Shown: one piece after another, positions 14,836-20,515 of the stretch
Numbering within the stretch: the first letter of the stretch is position 1
How the letters are laid out: every line of letters starts with the position of its first letter
Virus record (IMG/VR): IMGVR_UViG_3300042402_002776
Location: 1 to 20,533 of that record
DNA: 20,533 nucleotides
Reading direction: 5' to 3' (one strand)
From: a virus
Notes under the pieces: model-generated
Told to the model about the DNA's origin: nothing
The model's input: the letters and a program-made list of their open reading frames with translations, nothing else
Databases searched by the model: none
Program-made: the position numbers and the translations under genes

Positions 14836-15528
14836 TCAGTTTCTTGATCTGTTTCTGTAAGTTGACCTTATTTTCCATTGGTCCTGATAATTTCCAACCA
14901 CATTCTTGGCATCAGCAACGATTGGGGTGGTTTGCGAGGCAGCGATTACCGCTGCCGCCAAAGTCTCAGGCGAAAGCTCAGTGTATGGAGTAACGTCGCC
15001 AGCGAGGATTCCGATGGCAGTTGCAGTCCCTGAATCAGTGAACGTAACAACAAGGCTACCGGTAAGGTCCGTGATAGCTCCAATCGAACTTGGGCCAACG
15101 GTGAATACATTATCAGCGTTTCCTGATGCATTCAGAACGCCTGGAAGCGTTGCTGGATTGACGGTGAATGTGAACGTGCAATCGCCCACCAATGAAACGA
15201 TGAGCTGAAGGAGCGATGGGCCAGCAATGAATGCAACGCTGGAATCACCAGAGATGTTTACGCCCGCTGCAAGATTGATCGGGTTTGCCGTGAACTGAGC
15301 CCCGACGTATGTGAACGCCGACATTGCTCCGCTCTTGTACGGCATCACCCAAGCGGAAGGATCAAGATGGCCATACGGAATAGCCGCCAATTGAGATGAG
15401 ATGCCTTCTCCCGCGCTTTGATTTCTGAGATCTGTGCGCCCCCACATTGAACGCAACGAACCGGGGTCACCGCCTCTTTGTCTAAGCGGTAACTGGCAGA
15501 GTATCGTCGTGTTTTGTTTGAGGGACAT
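14836..15528 (-). CDS. Phage structural protein, beta-rich (unknown family)
   Basis: A 230-residue protein with three parts. Residues 1-60 are polar with basic spots (LPLRQRGGDPGSLRSMWGRT). Residues about 70-175 are Gly/Ala/Ser/Thr-rich beta sequence with near-repeats such as FTANPINLAAG, FIAGPSLLQLI, FTVNPATLPG and FTVGPSSIGAI, which look like four weak copies of one strand-turn unit. The C-terminal ELSPETLAAAVIAASQTTPIV (about 188-208) is a helix often found near the end of phage tail and fibre-associated proteins. No enzyme motif. Position between the fibre gene and the paralogous surface-protein pair suggests a fibre-attachment or surface role. GGGGA precedes ATG 15528. An internal ATG (MWGRTD) could be an alternative start. 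Confidence 0.68.
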   Translation of the reverse strand: MSLKQNTTILCQLPLRQRGGDPGSLRSMWGRTDLRNQSAGEGISSQLAAIPYGHLDPSAWVMPYKSGAMSAFTYVGAQFTANPINLAAGVNISGDSSVAFIAGPSLLQLIVSLVGDCTFTFTVNPATLPGVLNASGNADNVFTVGPSSIGAITDLTGSLVVTFTDSGTATAIGILAGDVTPYTELSPETLAAAVIAASQTTPIVADAKNVVGNYQDQWKIRSTYRNRSRN

Positions 15529-15531
15529 GAA

Positions 15532-16416
15532 TCATCCCCAACCGACTTCGATTCCGCCATAGAAGTTGCTGGCAGCAGCGGTTGCTGCTCCAGCGAAATA
15601 GAGCCAGACAAGACAAGCTCCATCCATCACACGAGGAAGGCTTGGCAACTGGTTGAGAAGATCACGTTCAGCAGCCACTGAAGCCGTGGTAATCGGAAGA
15701 GTCAGCAGCGGTCGGGCAAGGCAGAGGGCACCAGAACCGGCACCAGATGCCGCTGAGAAAGTGACGTTTGCCACATTTGAAACTCCGGTATCTCCCGAAG
15801 CCATAGGAAGGAATGGTCCGTAATTGTTTGCGGAAGTTCCAGAATGGGATATGTGGCCTGCAATCGCAGATACGATCATCGAAACGGTGACCGGCATATT
15901 TCTGCCCGATGTGGGAGTGGTGTTCGAGTAGCTCAAGCTGATGTTATGAGCGGTGGCACCAGAAGTAACGTTTTGAACAAAAAACAGCCTACAACCAGCA
16001 CCATTCGTATATCGAAGCGTGGGAGTTCCGGTAAGCGTCTGGGCGGTGGCTACGGCGGTAGAAATGCCGGGCCAATAACCCTGAAGATCGACCAGCATGA
16101 GTTGAGCCGGAACGCCGGTGGCAACGCCAGTGACAGCCGAGACGTTAAGGATGTGCTTGGTATCCGGGCTGACGTTTCCACCGTGGCGAATTCCAAATAT
16201 CTGAGTGCCGTTCCCGGTAGTTTCGTCGCAGCTTTTCCAAGCCAAAGCGGTTCCAGTGAATGCGTTTGCGACTGGGCTTCCGGCTAAGCCGCTGAAATCA
16301 TACCACCGTCCTGCGGTGTACGCAGCCGCACCGGTGATCTTGTTCCAATCGGTTCGATTGAACTTTCCATTTGTCGTGATCTCGTTGATGAGATCATCCA
16401 TTGAAGAGAAGCCCAT
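15532..16416 (-). CDS. Virion surface/tail-associated protein, paralogue of the next upstream gene
   Basis: A 294-residue beta-rich protein I cannot name. It is related to the gene at 16418-17266: both start MGF, share GRWYD (36-40 here), DTKHILNVSA, a VPAQLMLVDLQGYWPGIS block, and a PFLPMASGDTGVSNVANVTF segment followed by a Leu-rich strand ending PLLTLPI. Similar pairs of about 280-300 residues occur among virion proteins of environmental podo- and siphoviruses, from memory. It ends in GGIEVGWG, and its stop is 3 nt from the next start. No signal peptide or catalytic motif. Its role as structural protein rests on paralogy, neighbours and beta character. Confidence 0.7.
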   Translation of the reverse strand: MGFSSMDDLINEITTNGKFNRTDWNKITGAAAYTAGRWYDFSGLAGSPVANAFTGTALAWKSCDETTGNGTQIFGIRHGGNVSPDTKHILNVSAVTGVATGVPAQLMLVDLQGYWPGISTAVATAQTLTGTPTLRYTNGAGCRLFFVQNVTSGATAHNISLSYSNTTPTSGRNMPVTVSMIVSAIAGHISHSGTSANNYGPFLPMASGDTGVSNVANVTFSAASGAGSGALCLARPLLTLPITTASVAAERDLLNQLPSLPRVMDGACLVWLYFAGAATAAASNFYGGIEVGWG

Positions 16417-16417
16417 G

Positions 16418-17266
16418 TTAGTTCCAGGTGAATTGCAGGAATCCCCTCAGCGGTGCAGGAGATGAAGAGGTATTGTTGAGTATCAAAAAGTTCAAGTAGG
16501 AGTTGTTTTGGATTTGTACGCAGTTGGCTTTGTGCGTGAAGAACACAGTTTCTGCCTCGGTGTTCTGCTCTCGAATCACATGAGTTGCAAGCGGTTTGAC
16601 CAAAACGATGTGGCAGAAACCGCCCATGCTGGCGTTGCAGGTGACTCTTTGGATGCTTCGGATACCTTTGTCTCCGTTGTCGAGCGGGATGAATGGTGAT
16701 GCTGCTCCTGCGTCCAAGGTTGAGTTGATGTTGTTTGCGATTCTCCCAATGGTTCCGGTTGAAGCGATTCCGAATGTGCTTGTCCTGTTGGCTGTTCCTT
16801 GGCTGTTGGTGTAGGTGACGGTGACTGTTCCACTTGAACTCATTGGAGCTGCGACAACGAGGTAGGCTTGGACGCCTTCACCTGAGGTGTACCTAGATAT
16901 GCTGACCGGGTTGATCATGTCCTGCGGATCGAGCGAATCCATGTCGATCAGCGGATAGAACATGAGGTAGTCGGCCAGCAGCATGGTCAATGGGACTGAT
17001 GCTGTGGATGTTCCTGCTGAGAGTGCGAAGAGGTGTTTGGTCTGGCCTGCCGATGGTGTTGGGCCTGTGTAGATTCCTCGATTGGACTCACCTATGAGGA
17101 GAGTGGCTTCGTACTGTTGGCCGACGTAGGCCTGATAGACTGGGATGCCTGCCCCGACGGCTGCGTCGTACCAGCGTCCTGCGACTCCTGCTGGAGAGCT
17201 TGTCTTGAAGAAGAACGACTGCCAGGTCGGTGCTTCGGCGAGCGATACTATTCCGGTGAAACCCAT
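16418..17266 (-). CDS. Virion surface/tail-associated protein, paralogue of the next downstream gene
   Basis: A 282-residue beta-rich protein. Relative to its neighbour it shows GRWYD (30-34), QTKHLFALSAGT, VPLTMLLADYLMFYPLID and PFIPLDNGDKGIRSIQRVT, then FCHIVLVKPLATHVI; the ends are different (here YLNFLILNNTSSSPAPLRGF near the C-terminus). It has the strongest ribosome-binding site in the window, GAGGAGGAATA before ATG 17266, lying inside the end of the zinc-finger-like mini-gene (TAATG overlap). Strong initiation suggests a protein needed in many copies, such as a surface or fibre component; this is inference. The specific family is not recognised. Confidence 0.72.
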   Translation of the reverse strand: MGFTGIVSLAEAPTWQSFFFKTSSPAGVAGRWYDAAVGAGIPVYQAYVGQQYEATLLIGESNRGIYTGPTPSAGQTKHLFALSAGTSTASVPLTMLLADYLMFYPLIDMDSLDPQDMINPVSISRYTSGEGVQAYLVVAAPMSSSGTVTVTYTNSQGTANRTSTFGIASTGTIGRIANNINSTLDAGAASPFIPLDNGDKGIRSIQRVTCNASMGGFCHIVLVKPLATHVIREQNTEAETVFFTHKANCVQIQNNSYLNFLILNNTSSSPAPLRGFLQFTWN

Positions 17267-17403
17267 TATTCCTCCTCAATTTTAGGGTTGCGTGGAACTA
17301 AATCAGCTTGCGGAACTCCATCTGGATGCTCTTCGCAGATGCTTTGAGCATCCTCATCTGTTGGCCATAATGGCCTCAAGCAATGTGGGCAGAAGTAGTC
17401 CAC
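17266..17403 (-). CDS. 45-residue zinc-finger-like mini-protein
   Basis: A short gene filling the gap between two structural genes. From GTG 17403 it encodes VDYFCPHCLRPLWPTDEDAQ, then SICEEHPDGVPQADLVPRNP and KIEEE. C5, C8, C23 and H27 form a CxxC-x14-CxxxH set able to bind zinc, with a Pro/Glu-rich tail. An in-frame TTG lies four codons upstream at 17415. The stop (TAA) overlaps the ATG of the next gene, and the last codons contain that gene's GAGGAGG ribosome-binding site, so coupling is likely. Preceding gene ends 4 nt away. The tight junctions and cysteine pattern make it a probable real gene; function unknown. Confidence 0.65.
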   Translation of the reverse strand: MDYFCPHCLRPLWPTDEDAQSICEEHPDGVPQADLVPRNPKIEEE

Positions 17404-17407
17404 ATGA

Positions 17408-17848
17408 TCAATCAACGGTAACAGTCAGCGCACCTGCGGCGAACTGCGGTTGAATACCGGTGGAAACTGAAAGGGAAGACGTTAGCGATCCCTTGAAGAT
17501 GAGGTTTCCAGCACCGGACAAGTCGGTGCCAATTCCAAAATGCGTCAGGGTGTTGGTGCCACCGGTGCATTGAGCAAACTGAACAAGGGCAAAGTTGCTG
17601 ATCGTGGATGTCGAGAGCGTAAATCCAGATGCTGAGCGGGCCACTGCAATTCGAGCATATCCGGTATAGTTTGCCTCATTGGTGTTTTGATTCCCTGCTT
17701 CTCCGGGGTCTGCGGTGTGCAGGCTGATGAAGAAAGATCCAGCGGATGTAGAACCTCTGATTCCGGTAGCGTTTCCGATGTTTGCCCAATCGGAGTTTAG
17801 GAATATGAGATCAAGGATTTCCGCCTCTGCGGCATTTGTCATCGACAT
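17408..17848 (-). CDS. Phage tail-associated protein (HTADPGEAG family, unknown role)
   Basis: A 146-residue beta-rich protein of a type often met among environmental and temperate phages. Signature pieces are ISLHTADPGEAGNQNTNEAN (41-60), YTGYARIAVARSASGFTL (61-78), ALVQFAQCTGGTNTLTHFGI (88-107) and FKGSLTSSLSVSTGIQPQFAAGALTV near the end. Such proteins are usually annotated simply as tail or fibre-associated; the regular strand pattern suggests a small jelly-roll-like subunit. Start could be ATG 17848 or ATG 17842 (third codon), neither with a clear Shine-Dalgarno sequence. It lies between the putative membrane/lipoprotein cassette and the surface-protein pair. Role not determined. Confidence 0.72.
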   Translation of the reverse strand: MSMTNAAEAEILDLIFLNSDWANIGNATGIRGSTSAGSFFISLHTADPGEAGNQNTNEANYTGYARIAVARSASGFTLSTSTISNFALVQFAQCTGGTNTLTHFGIGTDLSGAGNLIFKGSLTSSLSVSTGIQPQFAAGALTVTVD

Positions 17849-17867
17849 AGTGAGAATTGGCTATGGG

Positions 17868-18086
17868 TTACTTTGGGAGAACGTACCAGCCAGCCGGGAG
17901 CGTCACTTTGGACGGCCCGACAAGCTTCTTGTCTTGGTCAAAAGCGTACACGCTGGCTTTCACTGGTTTTGCGAGCATCACTGGTTCACCGTGCGGGACC
18001 ATTACCACCTTTGTCACTTGGCAACCCAGGCAGTCCAGCAATACGATCAGCCAGACCGTTCTTGAGATCCTCGGGTGCTTTTCCAT
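17868..18086 (-). CDS. Small putative lipoprotein (possible outer-spanin analogue)
   Basis: A 72-residue protein with a short basic N-terminus (MEKHPRISR), a hydrophobic segment TVWLIVLLDCLGC (10-22) and a lipobox-like CLGC, giving C22 as the likely lipidated residue (the -3 position is Cys, not the usual Leu, so slightly off consensus). The mature part reads GEPVMLAKPVKASVYAFDQD then KKLVGPSKVTLPAGWYVLPK. The first 101 nt overlap the 57-residue gene in another frame, an arrangement reminiscent of Rz/Rz1 lysis genes, in which Rz1 is a small lipoprotein nested in the other gene. It lacks the Pro-rich Rz1 character, so spanin function is only a hypothesis; lipoprotein call is moderately secure. 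Confidence 0.68.
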   Translation of the reverse strand: MEKHPRISRTVWLIVLLDCLGCQVTKVVMVPHGEPVMLAKPVKASVYAFDQDKKLVGPSKVTLPAGWYVLPK

Positions 18087-18159
18087 GTTGAATGTTGGTG
18101 GGTGGTGTTTCTCGGAACCAGTCCAGCAGGGCCTTCAGGATCTGGTAGATCCAGTTCAC
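17986..18159 (-). CDS. 57-residue protein overlapping the lipoprotein gene out of frame
   Basis: A short gene beginning GTG 18159 and overlapping the stop of the holin-like gene as GTGA. It encodes VNWIYQILKALLDWFRETPP, TNIQHGKAPEDLKNGLADRI, AGLPGLPSDKGGNGPAR. The first 17 residues would form an amphipathic or membrane-surface helix with Trp and Phe; the rest is polar and ends Gly/Pro-rich. The last 101 nt also code for the lipoprotein in a different frame. There is no predicted coiled coil, so it is not a standard Rz. The GTGA junction and the otherwise empty 69 nt between the neighbouring genes support it being real. Function unknown; it probably belongs to the lysis or membrane cassette. 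Confidence 0.62.
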   Translation of the reverse strand: MNWIYQILKALLDWFRETPPTNIQHGKAPEDLKNGLADRIAGLPGLPSDKGGNGPAR

Positions 18160-18335
18160 TTGGGTTTCTTATCTGCGTCTTTAGCAGCGATCAAACCAAA
18201 GCCAACGGTCACAGCGGCAATGGTCGCAGCAAGATCAATGTTGGTGGACGGGTCGCCGTCAAACAGAGCTTTCAACGCTCCACCAACGGCAACCATGATT
18301 GCGCCAACACCGGCAAGAGTAGTTTTCCAGTTCAT
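18156..18335 (-). CDS. Two-helix holin-like membrane protein
   Basis: A 59-residue protein: MNWKTTLAGVGAIMVAVGGA, LKALFDGDPSTNIDLAATIA, AVTVGFGLIAAKDADKKPK. Two hydrophobic helices (about 5-24 and 35-51) are joined by a polar loop with Asp/Pro, and the C-terminus is short and Lys/Asp-rich. This is a class II holin-like topology. Start ATG 18335 overlaps the stop of the preceding gene (ATGA) and is preceded directly by seven A's; a reading extended to 18407 gives unlikely Cys/Trp-rich sequence in the wrong frame of its neighbour. It lies in a cluster of four tiny overlapping genes. No endolysin is adjacent, so holin remains a topological guess. Confidence 0.7.
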   Translation of the reverse strand: MNWKTTLAGVGAIMVAVGGALKALFDGDPSTNIDLAATIAAVTVGFGLIAAKDADKKPK

Positions 18336-18502
18336 TTTTTTAGAGCTTTCCAGAGTCCAATTGCAGCAGCGACAAAAGCCAACACAGCGGCCCCAAACTG
18401 GAACCACTGTGTTAGCTGCGGAAGCAAAGAAACCGCACCAGCAGCGGCAGCGGTAGCCAGAGAGATTCCAACCCCACTGTTGCTGTTGGTATCGGTTTGC
18501 AT
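18332..18502 (-). CDS. 56-residue membrane peptide, possible holin partner
   Basis: A short gene from ATG 18502 (sharing one base with the preceding stop, TAATG) to TGA 18332. It encodes MQTDTNSNSGVGISLATAAA, AGAVSLLPQLTQWFQFGAAV, LAFVAAAIGLWKALKK. The polar first ten residues are followed by a weakly hydrophobic Ala-rich stretch and a strong transmembrane helix (about 36-52), ending in basic KALKK. It ends CTA AAA AAA TGA, an in-phase slippery heptamer, and its stop overlaps the start of the holin-like gene. A small membrane protein is well supported; antiholin, holin or pore component cannot be told apart. Confidence 0.68.
   Translation of the reverse strand: MQTDTNSNSGVGISLATAAAAGAVSLLPQLTQWFQFGAAVLAFVAAAIGLWKALKK
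18335..18341 (-). promoter_or_regulatory. A_AAA_AAA heptamer in -1 slippery phase at a gene junction
   Basis: Seven A's on the minus strand directly before the stop of the 56-residue gene, split in the zero frame as CT-A AAA AAA TGA. A -1 slip here would continue straight into ATG AAC TGG, the frame of the 59-residue holin-like gene, making a fused protein of about 115 residues. Heptamers of this type promote -1 shifting in bacteria. No strong stimulating structure is obvious, so function is uncertain; the position and phase are plain. Confidence 0.45.
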
Positions 18503-18654
18503 TACTCGGATTTAGGTTGAGCAGCGTTGACGATTAGGTCAACAAGCGGCAGAGCAACTTTTGCGTTCTGAATACCACCGGCTTTGACCGCAATGTCGAT
18601 GAGTTGCAGCAAACCGTTGGCTTGTTCTTGAGTCAGCTTGACGATGATTTCCAT
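18502..18654 (-). CDS. 50-residue hypothetical protein
   Basis: Encodes MEIIVKLTQEQANGLLQLID, IAVKAGGIQNAKVALPLVDL and IVNAAQPKSE. The pattern LTQEQANGLLQLIDIAVKAGGIQNA then LVDLIV is a small two-helix protein with no charge cluster, signal peptide or membrane segment. Closely similar small proteins (LTxEQxxxLLxLLDxAvKxxGLxxA) sit near holin or lysis genes in many environmental phages, from memory; function unknown. Start ATG 18654 follows the stop of the preceding gene by 1 nt; a reading extended to 18771 lies inside that gene and is Arg/Trp/Leu-rich shadow sequence. The stop TAA shares its T with the next ATG. Confidence 0.72.
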   Translation of the reverse strand: MEIIVKLTQEQANGLLQLIDIAVKAGGIQNAKVALPLVDLIVNAAQPKSE

Positions 18655-18655
18655 A

Positions 18656-18973
18656 TTAGGCGACCGGAGCTTCAACGACAGCAGCCTCCTCCGCAACCAA
18701 AACCGAAACCTTCGGCACCCACGGCAGCGGCGGAGCGATGACCGGATTCGCCAGCTTGTAAGCCTCCACAACCGCCGGAGTCCACAGCGCGTTGGCGATA
18801 TTCACCACCTCAATCGGCTGACCTTCCAGCGAGTCGCCGGGATTGAGCGTGTACTGCGAGGTAATCTCAGACCCGACAACCGCGCCATCGCTGTCGTAAT
18901 CCGTTCCGGTCGTCACGAACAGCGAGTTGTTCTGATTAACCTGCACTGCGACGATATCAACTGGTACGATCAT
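18656..18973 (-). CDS. 105-residue phage protein, paralogue of the preceding gene
   Basis: Encodes MIVPVDIVAVQVNQNNSLFV at the start, then TTGTDYDSDGAVVGSEITSQ, YTLNPGDSLEGQPIEVVNIA, NALWTPAVVEAYKLANP and a Pro/Val/Ala-rich tail (VAEEAAVVEAPVA). The block LNPGDSLEGQPIEVVNIANA-LWTPAVVEAY is closely matched by LAPGSDLTGQPEQVVAIANA-VWTPAAVAAY in the gene at 18970-19221, so the two are a tandem pair. The start ATG overlaps the stop of that gene (ATGA). No enzyme motif, signal peptide or membrane helix. It lies downstream of the tail fibre, where fibre chaperones or attachment factors are common, but no such motif is visible. Confidence 0.72.
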   Translation of the reverse strand: MIVPVDIVAVQVNQNNSLFVTTGTDYDSDGAVVGSEITSQYTLNPGDSLEGQPIEVVNIANALWTPAVVEAYKLANPVIAPPLPWVPKVSVLVAEEAAVVEAPVA

Positions 18974-19221
18974 TGGATGGTGGGGCTAGGGGTTTGGCTT
19001 GCGGCGTAGGCTGCGACAGCGGCAGGAGTCCAGACAGCGTTGGCAATCGCTACAACCTGCTCAGGCTGACCCGTAAGGTCGGAGCCGGGAGCGAGGCAAT
19101 AGCGGCGGAATGTGGAAGCCTTCACGGCTTCTCCATCTACGATCTGGTCCGCAAGACGGACTTGGAGCGTCGTGTTGGGGAGAACCTCGCAGAGCGAGAA
19201 GATAGAGCGTTCGGTGAGCAT
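18970..19221 (-). CDS. 83-residue phage protein, paralogue of the following gene
   Basis: From ATG 19221 it encodes MLTERSIFSLCEVLPNTTLQ, VRLADQIVDGEAVKASTFRR, YCLAPGSDLTGQPEQVVAIA, NAVWTPAAVAAYAASQTPSP and TIQ. The N-terminal half is beta-like (a VRLADQIVDGE strand-turn), the C-terminal half a short helix pair shared with the next gene. A longer reading from 19317 would run antisense-like through the end of the fibre gene and is not supported. Start lies 4 nt after the fibre stop; no strong ribosome-binding site. Function unknown; neighbours suggest a fibre-linked or assembly role. Confidence 0.72.
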   Translation of the reverse strand: MLTERSIFSLCEVLPNTTLQVRLADQIVDGEAVKASTFRRYCLAPGSDLTGQPEQVVAIANAVWTPAAVAAYAASQTPSPTIQ

Positions 19222-19225
19222 AGGA

Positions 19226-20278
19226 TTAGACAATGTAAGTAACCGAAATAAGTATTTCTCCAGAAGTATCCATTGCAATGCCAGCCCCCGCCCCACCTCC
19301 GGTCGGATATTGCCCAAGCGTTATCACGCTCGTTGCGTTAATGGCATAGCCTGTTGCGATATTTCCTGCTGATAGAGAAACATTGCTGAAATATCCAATG
19401 GCGGCGGCCGCAAAGTAATTTGATGCGCTTGAAACTTGAAAAGGAAGTCCAGAAATACGCATATCTCCGGTTCCGGTATGTGCGGTCCAATCCAAAAAAA
19501 TCTGGCAACTCACTAATCTTCCAACTTTTGTGTATGTTCCAGATTGAACTGAATAAGTTCCTGTTCCAGCCGTTGAAGTTCCGATGATGGTCGGCGTAAA
19601 CGTCCCCTCCTCATAATCATCCAGCGTGTTCGCGTCGGATGAGGCGACCTGAGTGGCTGGGAAGGTGATGCCGCTCTTGAGTTGGAGAACGCCGCCACCC
19701 GCACTCGGAGTCACGCCGAGGCCGAGGTTACCGGAGGAGTCGAGGGTGGCTCTCAGCGTGTTGTTCGTACCAAAGTAGATCGGATACGGTCCAACAGAAT
19801 GCAACGTAATACCACCAATAGAATCGTTTTGAAGAACAGTTGATCCAGTGATGTATGGATATGCGCCACTGTATCCAGAACCAAGCTGAAGGATTTTTCC
19901 TCCGGTGGTTCCGGTTGTTAAATCAATCGAACTGTATGCAGAAGTACCAGTGCTTGGATTGTTTATTAAAACACGATTCTGGCCATTGGTACTCTTGTAG
20001 AACTCAGCATCCGCAGAAGGAGTGGAGGTTCCAAAACCCACCCGATTGTTCGTCGCATCAACCTTCAGCGTCGAGGTATCCACCGTCAGATCGCCGGTGA
20101 TGGTGGCGCTGGCGAGGGTGGCGGTGCCGCCGGAGCCGAGGATCTGGTTGGTGGTGATTTTCTTGGTGGTGCCCGATGCAGCCATCGTCGTATCACTGAT
20201 ATCGACAATGGGAAGGACATCCACTGCGGGATCGACGGTCGTGATCGCCGTCAGTGCTGTGATTTTTGTATCTGCCAT
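19226..20278 (-). CDS. Modular tail fibre / receptor-binding protein
   Basis: A 350-residue fibre-type protein. The N-terminus (ADTKITALTAITTVDPAVDV, then LPIVDISDTTMAASGTTKKI) is a virion-attachment opening widespread in environmental phage fibres. Next come TLKVDATNNRVGFGTSTPSA, an intermediate section with IDLTTGTTGGKILQLGSGYS, then LDSSGNLGLGVTPSAGGGVL, and the hallmark SSDANTLDDYEEGTFTPTI (about 230-248) that leads into a C-terminal beta domain ending EILISVTYIV. GC alternates sharply: about 68% in the attachment part (20101-20160), about 35-38% at 19801-19860 and 19921-19980, about 63-68% at 19621-19740, and about 37-38% in the C-terminal part. This is a mosaic of conserved and swapped modules. 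Fibre identity is well supported; receptor unknown. Confidence 0.85.
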   Translation of the reverse strand: MADTKITALTAITTVDPAVDVLPIVDISDTTMAASGTTKKITTNQILGSGGTATLASATITGDLTVDTSTLKVDATNNRVGFGTSTPSADAEFYKSTNGQNRVLINNPSTGTSAYSSIDLTTGTTGGKILQLGSGYSGAYPYITGSTVLQNDSIGGITLHSVGPYPIYFGTNNTLRATLDSSGNLGLGVTPSAGGGVLQLKSGITFPATQVASSDANTLDDYEEGTFTPTIIGTSTAGTGTYSVQSGTYTKVGRLVSCQIFLDWTAHTGTGDMRISGLPFQVSSASNYFAAAAIGYFSNVSLSAGNIATGYAINATSVITLGQYPTGGGAGAGIAMDTSGEILISVTYIV

Positions 20279-20284
20279 AAACTG

Positions 20285-20515
20285 TTAGTTAGATTGAATG
20301 ATGAGTTTGCTCGTGTCCTCTTGGAGCAGGAAATCCCCGTTCTCCAAGTCCAAAGAATCAAAAGTCCCAAACGTGATGACGATCTTGTCACCATCCTCCA
20401 GCAGAACGAAGAAGTCGTCCTCCTGAAGCAGATCCCGGCGCAGGATAGGTAGATCGCCAGGGGTAACATTACCCCCGCCGTTCGATACCAGTCGTGTGCC
20501 GAGAGCGAGTGTCAC
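20285..20515 (-). CDS. 76-residue acidic phage protein (unknown)
   Basis: Starts with GTG 20515, overlapping the preceding stop as GTGA, and encodes MTLALGTRLVSNGGGNVTPG, DLPILRRDLLQEDDFFVLLE, DGDKIVITFGTFDSLDLENG and DFLLQEDTSKLIIQSN. There is a self-similar pattern: DLLQEDDFFVLLEDGDKI and DFLLQEDTSKLI look like two strand-turn copies. The protein is acidic and soluble with no known domain. It ends 6 nt before the fibre gene, so it may be a small tail or fibre-associated component. Function not recognised. Confidence 0.65.
   Translation of the reverse strand: MTLALGTRLVSNGGGNVTPGDLPILRRDLLQEDDFFVLLEDGDKIVITFGTFDSLDLENGDFLLQEDTSKLIIQSN

Noticed and set aside
18502-18771. Longer reading (89 residues) of the 50-residue gene
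   Set aside because: The added part is Arg/Trp/Leu-rich and lies within the upstream gene; the ATG at 18654 is 1 nt after that gene's stop, as elsewhere in the window.
18970-19317. Longer reading (115 residues) of the 83-residue gene
   Set aside because: The extension lies inside the fibre gene; ATG 19221 comes just after the fibre stop and matches the local gene spacing.
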